Source of the DNA: Desulfovibrio sp.
Lineage (GTDB): Bacteria; Desulfobacterota; Desulfovibrionia; Desulfovibrionales; Desulfovibrionaceae
Length of the DNA: 49,308 bases
Direction of reading: 5' to 3'
NCBI GenBank assembly: GCA_017528345.1
Contig: JAFXOX010000036.1
Coordinates: forward strand, 1-49,308
Part shown: positions 41,896-49,308 of the stretch, piece by piece
How the letters are laid out: each line of letters opens with the position of its first letter
How positions within the stretch are numbered: position 1 is the stretch's first letter
The notes under the pieces: generated by a model
What the model was told of the DNA's origin: nothing
Database searches by the model: none
Seen by the model: the letters and a program-made list of their open reading frames with translations, nothing else
Made by a program: the position numbers and the translations under genes

Positions 41896-42912
41896 CTATT
41901 TGATCTTTCTTTTGACACGCTCTTCAAAACGAGTTCGCAGGTCGCTGCGTTCCATGAGGCACTTTTCCCAGTTGACATGCATGGCATTGGTCAAAAGCTC
42001 AGTGGAGGGCTTAGAGTCATAGGGAATGGCTGGTGGATTTTTGAGCACAGAATGCATCCAGCCTTTGACGATGTAACGTTGCCCTTCGGCTGACAGGAAA
42101 AAGTCCGTTATTTCGTCGCAGATTTTGGCATTACCATGGGCACTCCACTCATTGCTGATGGTCATGATCGGCGAAGGAACAGGGATGATGCCATCGGTAG
42201 GATAGATGACTTCCAGAGGACTTTTTTCCTCTTCGCGCTTTTTGAGAACAGATTCCTCAAGGATCATGACTTCACGGCACTCACCGGTTTCCAGCTTGGT
42301 CAGAGCAACAGAGCCAGACTCAATCATGACGCGGTTTTGCGCCAGAAGATCAAAATATCTGTCACCATAGACATTTTTAAGCGCTGCTATTGCCACAAGG
42401 GCCGTTCCGGCTGTCAAGGGGTTCGGCATGGAAATAGCCCCCTTCACCTCAGGGTCACCGGCAAAATCCTTAAAAGACTGCGGCAAATCGTCTTTTTTGG
42501 ATTTCTCAGGATTGTAGGCCAACACCATGTTCAGCATCCGCACCGGATACCAGTAGCCTTCAGGGTCGTATTCCAGGGCAAGGTTTTTGGCTTCTTTGGA
42601 AAGATAGGGATGCAGCAAACCATCGGCCTTGAGCTCCAGGGCATAGGAGGGGTCTGCCAGCATGAGCATATCGCAGCCCAATTTTTTGGTATCACGTTCA
42701 GCCGCAATTTTGGCCTGCAGTGTGCCTGTCCCTCCGTAGAAAAACTGCACATCATAGTTGGGAAATTTCTCCCGCATGACATCGGTCATAGCCTCAATGA
42801 TATCCTCGTACATTGAGGTGTAGATCACAATTTTGGGCTTTTCGGCTGCCTGTGTGTGACTCATGGGTACAAGGCAAAAACAGAACAAAAGCGCTGCGAG
42901 TAACTTTTTCAT
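41896..42912 (-). CDS. periplasmic binding protein of a ferric-type ABC importer
   Basis: 338 residues from ATG 42912, chosen because it gives a normal signal peptide (MKKLLAALLFCFCLVPMSHTQA before AEKP); the frame extends to 43047 without one. The mature N terminus KIVIYTSMYEDIIEAMTDVM and YGGTGTLQAKIAAERD are the pattern of extracellular-binding proteins for Fe3+ and related ligands. The tyrosine pair typical of ferric-binding proteins is not clearly seen, so the ligand could be an organic compound such as a phosphonate. It is the first and probably most strongly expressed gene of the operon, with a hairpin after it. Confidence 0.85.
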   Translation of the reverse strand: MKKLLAALLFCFCLVPMSHTQAAEKPKIVIYTSMYEDIIEAMTDVMREKFPNYDVQFFYGGTGTLQAKIAAERDTKKLGCDMLMLADPSYALELKADGLLHPYLSKEAKNLALEYDPEGYWYPVRMLNMVLAYNPEKSKKDDLPQSFKDFAGDPEVKGAISMPNPLTAGTALVAIAALKNVYGDRYFDLLAQNRVMIESGSVALTKLETGECREVMILEESVLKKREEEKSPLEVIYPTDGIIPVPSPIMTISNEWSAHGNAKICDEITDFFLSAEGQRYIVKGWMHSVLKNPPAIPYDSKPSTELLTNAMHVNWEKCLMERSDLRTRFEERVKRKIK

Positions 42913-43626
42913 GAGATTTTCAGCGTGGGTACCCCGCCAGAGATGGTGGGTAAGAAACGCTGCCTCCGTAGTCATACGTTGTTTTTTGGGGGGGGCGGCT
43001 CCATATCGCCAAGACATTCTTGTTGATGTGTGCTTGATTATTTGCACTTTGAAGGGAAATTTTACAAAACTAATAATGTGTATGGTAGAATATTAATATG
43101 CTAAACTTACTATACTTAGATAGAAATATATATTTTTATGTTTTCTGCTGGTTAAAGAAAAAAATAGAAAAATTATATTAGTAAAATGCCTTGATTTGCC
43201 TAAATGTAAAAATAGGCTGATGAACTGCTGAGAGCAGATCTGCTTTACCTAGACGTCACATGTCAGTATACTGCAGTATGACCCCTTTCAGAAAAAATGG
43301 CAATAGATATTTCAGAAGGAGGACGGATGCCGCTTTCCAAGAAAATTGCAAGAAAAAAACATGTAATATTTTTAGCAATCTAAAGTAGAAAATGTCTAAA
43401 CTTTGTTTATAAAAGGCAGGACAAGCTTTTTTTGCCGGGTAGACTTCGTGTGCAAGACAAATTCCGACAGTATTTTGCCGTGATCCGGGCGGTAAGAGAG
43501 ATGCGCGGGTGCACGGCGGCAAGGTGTGTGATAGATTAAGGACGTTCCCGGGGGGCATCTCTCCCATTTTTGTGTCCAAAGCGTTTCCTGATGAGTCTTT
43601 AACCTTACATTGACGAGGAGTTCCTG
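42913..43626. other. 714-bp intergenic region, no convincing gene
   Basis: It must contain the promoter of the ABC operon (minus) and that of the glycosyltransferase (plus). The middle (43,050-43,250) is AT-rich. Several frames cross 43,256-43,894 on the minus strand, but they run into the real plus-strand gene and show no domain. Confidence 0.5.
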
Positions 43627-44640
43627 ATGACTGACATTCAACGTTTTCTCCCCCCTCACCATAGAAATCTTCTTGTCCTTGGCGTGACACATACCTGGGC
43701 CTTTGCAGCCGGGACGCTGCTTTTGGCACTGAGCAGGCACAATCCGCACCTTGATGCTGATATTCTTCTTCTCCACGATGAGGGCCTTTCTGCACAGGAT
43801 AAAGACATCCTGAGCCGTCTTGGTGCCAGATGCCATGTCTTTTCTGATCCCTGTGACTGCTTAACAAGTGAACTTCTTGCCCTCTATTCCCCACTTTGCC
43901 TTGCCAAATTTCTCTGCTTTGAACTTCTTGATCATTACGATGCCATTGCCTGGCTCGACGCGGACTGCCTCATTCAGGACTCCATTGCCGATCTCTGGTC
44001 TTTTGGACCCCTTTCCCTTGCGCCTGAAGATGTTTTTTTCTACGACGATCAGAAGGCGCGCGGGGCGCGCATCAATGGCACGCGCCCTTTGCCGGGCATT
44101 GATCCGGATCGTCCAAACCTTAATTCAGGGGTTTTTGTTCTCAACGCGCAGCTCCCAAACCCCCATGAGCTTGCCGAAGAAGGGCGCGCTTATCTTTTGG
44201 CGCACAAGGATGTGATTCGCTTTGCCGACCAGGCCGCTTTCAATGTGTTCGCCCATCAGTTGATGCGTGAACGACCAGATTGCTTCAAAGAACTTCCCGT
44301 AGACTTTAACTGTCACCCGCGTAATCCTGCTTCTCTCTATGCTCCCATTGTGCACGCTTTTGGTGTCTATAAGCTCTGGAATGACGGCCTCACCGCAGCC
44401 GCTTTTCCCGAGTGGCAGAGGGACTATGCACGCTGGCTCGCCCTTGGCGGAAGTCCCTGGCACGGTGTGGTCGAAAATAGCAACTATAAGGACATGGGAA
44501 CCTTTGCGCTTTTGACCTCATTCTACGAAACGATGAAAAAAAGCGAAGAGAGTCTTCACATCCTTTCAGACAAGCTTGCTCAAGAGCACAGAGTTCGTGC
44601 CCGCCTTGAGGAGTTTTTGCAGCGTTTTTCAGATTCCTGA
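43627..44640 (+). CDS. glycosyltransferase family 8-like protein
   Basis: 337 residues; ATG 43627 with GAGGAG 7 nt before. N-terminal nucleotide-sugar fold (NLLVLGVTHTWAFAAGTLLLAL), the metal-binding motif in YDAIAWLDADCLIQDSIADLW near residue 110 (DxD as DAD), and the acceptor-side NLNSGVFVLN near residue 158 are hallmarks of GT8. It probably transfers a hexose to a surface glycan or lipopolysaccharide in the cytoplasm. The C-terminal 40 residues form a charged coiled coil (LHILSDKLAQEHRVRARLEEFLQ). It is monocistronic; no other glycan gene adjoins except the DUF6270-like gene 7 kb away. Confidence 0.75.
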   Translation: MTDIQRFLPPHHRNLLVLGVTHTWAFAAGTLLLALSRHNPHLDADILLLHDEGLSAQDKDILSRLGARCHVFSDPCDCLTSELLALYSPLCLAKFLCFELLDHYDAIAWLDADCLIQDSIADLWSFGPLSLAPEDVFFYDDQKARGARINGTRPLPGIDPDRPNLNSGVFVLNAQLPNPHELAEEGRAYLLAHKDVIRFADQAAFNVFAHQLMRERPDCFKELPVDFNCHPRNPASLYAPIVHAFGVYKLWNDGLTAAAFPEWQRDYARWLALGGSPWHGVVENSNYKDMGTFALLTSFYETMKKSEESLHILSDKLAQEHRVRARLEEFLQRFSDS

Positions 44641-44949
44641 GCCTGTTGCCTTTTTTGGGGGTATGGGCTCTTGTGGAGAGCTGGGCTATCGCAGCCAATG
44701 TTGCAGATGCTCGCAAGCCTTCAGCACTTGTCAAAACAGCGAAAATGTCTTTTTTCTTTGATGTTGCGCAAGGTGCAGAAAATTTTGCTCACTTTGTGGA
44801 AAAAGAGTCCCACGTTTTGCGCAAATCGTACCTATCACATACCTATAATTATTTTAAACGGTAAAAGCTGTAGTATAGTTAAAAATATAATTATTATTTA
44901 ATTATTATCAAATATAAAAGTAGTATTTGCTTACAATACATAATAACAT
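44641..44949. other. intergenic region with GC drop
   Basis: 309 bp; the first half keeps the glycosyltransferase's composition, the second half becomes very AT-rich from 44,860. No gene seen. Confidence 0.4.
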
Positions 44950-46632
44950 CTATACGTGTACTTCTTCTTGCATACCTCCATAAATTAGTGACTTTTTCCC
45001 ATGGAATGCAAATCCGTAAATGTATATATCACTTTTGCTCACTCCTCTCTCTATAAGTTCATTTGTATATTTACAATTTTTTATTTGTCGGAGAGCATTT
45101 ATACAAGTTTCTTTAATATTTTTTTCATTTTTAGATTTCATAGTTTTAAATTCAATGACAATACCACGGTCAGATGTGTTTTTAGGTGATAGGCAAACAT
45201 CGTATCTTCCCAATCCACTTTCACGATTTGAATGAATATCATACATTGATTTTAAGTCAACAATAAGTTCAAGTACAAATGCATGATAAAAATTTTCTGG
45301 ATTTTTACATCCTGTATCAAAATAACTAAAAGTATTTTCCATAATATCATTCATAGTTTCATTCATAGAATCAATATCGTCAGAGAGAAGAGCGTTGCGA
45401 AATAATTTTTAATCTACATAATTATTATTAAACCAATCTGAAATAAGTTCTTCCATTATAATATAAACTTCATGGTTAGTAAGCGCTAAGTGATACTCAT
45501 TAGTATCACTTTGGAAGGAAATTGGTTTAACGTAGCCAGCAGCCATGAACAAGCTCCAGATAGCGCTTTTTTTCCCAGAGAGCTGTGAGAAGGAAACCTG
45601 TTCATCCATTGTCGTGACGATGGATTTGCCACGAATTAAGTCGCTGCATTCATCCTTGATGGAAATAGGAGCTTTGCTGATTAACTGGCCGACAAGGGCA
45701 TTGGAGCTTGTTTGTGCCCAGTAGGGAGCAAATGTCTTGTTTTTAAGATATCCAATAATTGACCATGGATTATAAATACCTTTAGTTTTTCCAAAGATAA
45801 AACCATCATACCACCTCTTAACATTATTTCTATCAGTAAGTTGATATTCATCCATGGCGTCAAATACTTCTTGCTCTGTAAAGCCAAAACAGTCTGAATA
45901 AAGGTTACTCGTCGTACTCACAACTTGAAGATTATTTAAATCAGAGAATAGCGATTCTTTGCTTATACGAGTGATGCCAGTCAATAATCCTCTCTCAAGC
46001 CATGGATTGGTTTTAAAGGTAGAATTAAAAAATCCTTGCATAAACGTTATAAGATCATCCCAATAGCCATACGTTCAGGCTTCATGAAGAGGTGTGTCGT
46101 ATTCATCTAGCAAGATAATTGGTTTTGTATGTTTTTGCTGAGCTATATATTTTGAAAGATGGAGAAGTGCTGACTGTGCTGTAACAGTACTCATTGACTG
46201 TCTTACACTGGAGAACTGTTCAGATTCTGTATCTGAAAGAATTGATATATCTATTATGCTTCTAAATTCATTATAAATTATAATAATTGTTTCTTTAATT
46301 TTTTCTAATATATCTAAATAATTATTTCCTTTTATATTTGCAAAAGAAATAAAAATAACAGGAATTGATCCTTGCAGGTTATGAAATCTTTCATTTTTCC
46401 AAATTTCTAAATTTTCAAAAAGATAATTTTTGTTAGAAAATTCTAAAGAAAAGAAAGACCTAACAGTATCAAGCATCAGTGTTTTTCCAAAACGTCTAGG
46501 CCATGTAAGTAGTGTAACTCTATCTTCGCTTTCCCACCATTCTTTAATGAATCGCGTTTTATCAATATAAAAGAGATTTTTGTTGCGTAATGTTTCAAAA
46601 TTTTGCTCACCTATGGGTATTGTACGTGGCAT
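44950..46632 (-). pseudogene. AAA-ATPase/PD-(D/E)XK nuclease family protein broken by two in-frame stops
   Basis: From ATG 46632 one continuous frame runs to 44950 except for TGA at 46077-46075 and TAA at 45411-45409. Part 1 (185 codons) has IPIGEQNFETLRNKNLFYIDKT, the P-loop-like TWPRRFGKTLML and LLDEYDTPLHEA. After the TGA it resumes with TYGYWDDLITFMQGF, LERGLLTGITRISKESLFSDLNN and WYDGF. After the TAA come KLFRNALLSDD, FVLELIVDLKSMYDI and the nuclease core NRESGLGRYDVCL...IVIEFKTM. These match a widespread family of ATPase-nuclease proteins of about 520-560 residues. No frameshift is present and the stops differ (TGA, TAA), so it looks like an early-stage pseudogene, not recoding. Very AT-rich, likely transferred. 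The encoded family's role is unknown, possibly mobile-element related. Confidence 0.8.
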
Positions 46633-46832
46633 ATCAAATCTCTTTTTATTGACAATTAATATATTATAGGGAGGAAAATATGACGTGTACAAGACATATG
46701 ATGCCTGGTAGGCACTCAGAGACGTGTGATACCTACGCAGAGAAGTCTGTCAGGGAGAATCGGTGATTGATGGCGAGAAAGGCAGTGCAGGCTGTATTCG
46801 TAGACACTGCCAGCTTGCAGCCTTGGAGAGAG

Positions 46833-46857
46833 AAAAAAGCCCCTCCTGAGAGGGGCT
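46833..46857 (-). terminator. intrinsic terminator of kbp
   Basis: AGCCCCTC (46838-46845) pairs with GAGGGGCT (46850-46857); on the minus strand a run of six T follows. It lies 47 bp past the kbp stop. Confidence 0.75.
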
Positions 46858-46903
46858 GTACCTTCAGCGTTCACGGGCTGCTGTTGACAATGAGGTATAC
46901 ACA

Positions 46904-47344
46904 TTAGTCAAGAGGTGGAATGCGCAGCTTCTGTCCAGGATAAATTTTATCAGGGTCTTTCAGCATAGGTTTGTTGGCGTTGAAGATGACCGTATATTTT
47001 GCTCCCTTGCCCTTACCATACTGAGATTCAGCAATCTTCCAGAGCGTGTCGCCCTTTTTGACTTCGTAGTATCCTGAATCGGCTCCTGGCGTTTTGACGG
47101 TGACATCATCGGTTTTTACTGAGGCGATTCCAGCCTTATTGCCAACCTGCAGAATGGCTTTTTCCAACGTCTCCTGATCCTTGGCCGTTCCCTTGAGGAC
47201 GACCTGATCACCTTCGACCTCGACTTCTAATTCTTGTGTTTCCAAGCCGAGGGAATCCAGATCTTTTTTGAGTTCTGCAGCATTGGCTTTGCCTGAACCA
47301 AAAATTTTATCGCCAACATCTTTCATGAACGAAATCAGACCCAT
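46904..47344 (-). CDS. kbp: BON-LysM protein, Kbp/YgaU family
   Basis: 146 residues, against 149 for E. coli Kbp. Residues 20-85 form a BON domain (AAELKKDLDSLGLETQELEVEVEGDQVVLKGTAK..), residues 95-143 a LysM domain (YYEVKKGDTLWKIAESQYGKG, IFNANKPMLKDPDKIYPGQKLRIP). Kbp is a soluble protein that binds K+ in E. coli and helps under high potassium or osmotic stress; here the same role is assumed from family and length. The ATG at 47344 has AGGAGGATTC before it. It is monocistronic. Confidence 0.88.
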   Translation of the reverse strand: MGLISFMKDVGDKIFGSGKANAAELKKDLDSLGLETQELEVEVEGDQVVLKGTAKDQETLEKAILQVGNKAGIASVKTDDVTVKTPGADSGYYEVKKGDTLWKIAESQYGKGKGAKYTVIFNANKPMLKDPDKIYPGQKLRIPPLD

Positions 47345-47876
47345 GTGAATCCTCCTTCTGTGGGCTTGACAATGCAGGAAGTGAATGTACCTCAGCCTAT
47401 AGAGACATAGTTTTCTGTCTCAGTGAGAACAGCACCATTGCGGCGTCTTACCTTGCTCCACAGGCCTAGATTTTTGAGTGACCCTAGCGTATATTATAGC
47501 TGTTTAGTCTTTTATCCTCCACTTAAGAGACAGATGTCTCTGACAGCCTGGTGAAACGGGGTCTTTGTGCTATCTGTTGAGAAGATAGCCTATTGATGGC
47601 AAGATGTGAAGCAAAATCGCTCGATAGCTAGCGCCTGCAGAGAAACATTCGCTGGTTGAATTTTCCGAAAATGTGAAGTTTTTGCTTCTGAATTTTTGAT
47701 TGAAGCTTTTGCCAATCTCAAGCGTTTATGTAACATTTTAAAATAATACATTTTTCATTAAATTAAATCGAAAAGTATGCCTATGCTTAAACTATCTTGT
47801 GGAAAAAATTAGTCTTTTTATGTGAGGTGGCAGGTTAATTTGTAATTTTTTCTAAAAATTTTATCTTTCTTGGGTC
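47345..47876. other. 532-bp intergenic region, no gene seen
   Basis: It becomes AT-rich from about 47,640. It would contain the kbp promoter near its left end. No repeat or RNA structure was recognised. Confidence 0.4.
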
Positions 47877-47904
47877 TTGACGACTTCCTAAAATATGATA
47901 TAAT
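47877..47904 (+). promoter_or_regulatory. near-consensus sigma70 promoter of the Rpn-like gene
   Basis: TTGACG (47877-47882), 16 bp, TATAAT (47899-47904). The gene's ATG at 47952 follows with AGGAG at 47941-47945. Confidence 0.65.
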
Positions 47905-47951
47905 AGATCTATCATAAAAATAGACATATAACTTTTCGTCAGGAGCCAACG

Positions 47952-48796
47952 ATGTTAGATATAAATAAGCAATGGGATAATATAGGTATACAAATAACTT
48001 TATATTTATTCATGTTTTACAAAACAAAAAGATTGCGAAACGTATTTTAGAGTTATTCATAGGAATAAAAATAAAAAACATACGAGTTTAAGATCCAGAA
48101 AAATATTTTGATAGCATGATTAATACTAAATCTGTAAGGCTTGATGCGTATATTACTGATACTGATGATAATATTTACAATATTGAATGTCAAATAAAGA
48201 ATGAAAGTGATGATCCTTTAGATTTAAGAGATAGGTATATTCATTCAATTTTAACAGTAAATAATCTTTTTAAAGGTAATGATTATAATGATCTTAAATA
48301 TGAGTATGTAATTTTTATTTGTAAATTTGATTTTTTTAAGGATGGTCTTCCTGTTTACACGTTTGAGGGTCGTCAATGTAAGCAAGATAATTCTATAATT
48401 ATTAATAATAAAACTTCTTCTATTATATTAAATTCAAAATATCACAAAGACAAATGTAATAATGTAGATCCAGAAATTTTAGATTTTCTTGATTATTTTA
48501 ATGGAAAAGATCCTCATAGTAGATTAACAATTGATATTGATAATGAAGTAAAAATTGTTAAGTCAAAGCATGATGTCAAGGAGAAATTTATGATTTTATC
48601 TATGATGTTAAGAGACGCTGAATTCAGGGGCGAAAAGAGGGGCGAAAAGAGAGGTGAAATGAAGGGAGAAGTGAAGAAAAGTGAATCTATTGCCATTAGC
48701 ATGTTAGAAAACAATGAGCCTATTGAAAAGATACTTAAGTATACGCAATTACCTGAATCAAGGATTCATCAATTAATAGAACAATTATCTCTTTGA
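47952..48796 (+). pseudogene. Rpn/PD-(D/E)XK transposase-associated nuclease, frameshifted and interrupted
   Basis: The intended protein begins MLDINKQWDNIGIQ, then the frame shifts by one base near 47991-47998 (one A fewer than needed) to NNFIFIHVLQNKKIAKRILELF and GIKIKNIRV. It meets TAA at 48089-48091 and resumes in the same frame with DPEKYFDSMINTKSVRLDAYITD. The body shows the Rpn nuclease core (VRLDAYITDTDDNIYNIECQ) and the usual repeat-rich tail RGEKRGEKRGEMKGE with a short C-terminal helix-turn-helix-like end. Rpn proteins promote recombination and are DNA endonucleases; intact ones are about 290 residues. Two lesions make this copy non-functional unless translation starts at 48116, which would lose the N-terminal third. 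Confidence 0.75.
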
Positions 48797-49168
48797 AAAG
48801 AAGTAAATGTATAAACTTATCATATATAGATGCTTTATGGTTTGAATTTTTTATAATTTAAACATGTATTTATTATATAAATAATTATGAGATAAATTTA
48901 TGATTTTATCTATGATGTTAAGAGACGCTGAATTCAGGGGCGAAAAGAGGGGCGATAAGAGAGGCGAAATGAAGGGAGAAGTGAAGAAAAGTGAATCTAT
49001 TGCCATTAGCATGTTAGAAAACAATGAGCCTATTGAAAAGGTACTTAAGTATACGCAATTACCTGAATCAAGGATTCGCCAATTAGTAGAACAATTATCA
49101 GTTTGAAAAAAGAAGTAAATGTATAAACTTATCATATATAGATGCTTTATGGTTTGAATTTTTTATAA
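48584..49168 (+). repeat. tandem duplication of the Rpn gene's 3' end (about 275 bp, two units)
   Basis: Unit 1 (48584-48856) and unit 2 (48894-49168) are over 95% identical and are separated by 37 bp. They start at AAATTTATGATTTTATC and run past the stop codon to TTTTTTATAA. Differences are a handful of substitutions and two extra A in unit 2. Confidence 0.9.
48900..49106 (+). pseudogene. duplicated Rpn C-terminal tail
   Basis: A 68-codon frame identical to the last 68 codons of the preceding pseudogene except for five or so changes (for example GEKRGEK to GEKRGDK, H to R near the end). It lacks the nuclease core and any ribosome-binding site, so it is a duplication by-product. Beyond it (49169-49308) the GC rises and no gene is seen before the window ends. 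Confidence 0.75.
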
Positions 49169-49308
49169 GGCTCTAATGGCGAGAAGTGTTGATTTTACAG
49201 AATTTCCGAGAGTTTACAGGACGTGGACAGTTCTCTGATAAACCAATCACGCAGCCCAAACAGAGTACCTCTCCTCCCGCCTCCAGAGGGATCAATACCA
49301 TTCGCCAA

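Noticed and set aside
43256..43894. 212-codon minus-strand frame before and into the glycosyltransferase gene
   Set aside because: It overlaps the real plus-strand start region and shows no domain or ribosome site.
1..49308. CRISPR arrays, tRNA or rRNA genes
   Set aside because: I looked for regularly spaced repeats and for tRNA T-arm/CCA patterns and found none; a tRNAscan or CRISPR finder run would be decisive.

Overview
The window looks like a chromosomal segment of a sulfate-reducer-type deltaproteobacterium, most likely a host-associated member of the Desulfovibrionaceae. The evidence is a Ros/MucR zinc-finger regulator, the futalosine menaquinone genes (mqnA, an mqnE-mqnC fusion, mqnD), argG-argH, TAXI/TRAP uptake, several c-di-GMP proteins and many Rpn/PD-(D/E)XK relics. 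Core genes have moderate GC. The stretches at about 9.4-10.5, 35.5-36.5, 37.3-38.7 (apart from the intron), 44.9-46.7 and 47.7-49.2 kb are clearly AT-rich. The organism assignment is inferred from gene content only.

Layout. 1-1.7 kb: 3' part of a DUF3179 protein with a repeat tail, and a small unknown gene. 1.7-2.6 kb: repeat module A. 2.9-13.2 kb: mucR, menaquinone genes, a degenerate receiver/TPR protein, and a diguanylate cyclase followed by a GGDEF-EAL protein. 13.2-15.7 kb: a passenger-less autotransporter barrel between two copies of a leader repeat, with two small-RNA-like elements. 15.7-21.3 kb: CDF metal exporter, zinc-ribbon protein, and argG-argH with an overlapping unknown gene. 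21.4-23.8 kb: module B, a cluster of tiny membrane-protein genes, and hicB with an internally deleted hicA. 24.1-30.1 kb: a GntR-controlled TAXI-TRAP/enolase-superfamily/beta-propeller operon. 30.6-35.1 kb: a block of IncI/Dot-type type IV secretion genes (DotA/TraY and neighbours). 35.5-38.75 kb: a DUF6270-like gene, then a region bounded by inverted repeats that holds module C and an ORF-less group II intron. 38.8-42.9 kb: a ferric-type ABC importer. 43.6-49.3 kb: a GT8-like glycosyltransferase, a nuclease/ATPase pseudogene with two in-frame stops, kbp, and a broken Rpn gene with a tandemly duplicated tail.

The most novel signal is a dispersed family of convergent two-transcript modules: A about 1.9-2.2 kb, B 21.6-21.9 kb and C 36.9-37.15 kb (reversed). 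One strand has a promoter-like sequence, a Shine-Dalgarno sequence sequestered by its own complement, and a 27-codon hydrophobic peptide resembling the Ldr/Fst type I toxin core. The other strand has a near-consensus sigma70 promoter and a compact RNA of about 105 nt that ends in an intrinsic terminator at the peptide stop codon. A fourth copy (D, 15.6 kb) keeps only the RNA half, with a different but still paired stem. A fifth (E, 13.5 kb) keeps only the terminal hairpin. This fits a type I toxin-antitoxin or small-RNA family and has not been tested. I saw no tRNA, rRNA or CRISPR array.
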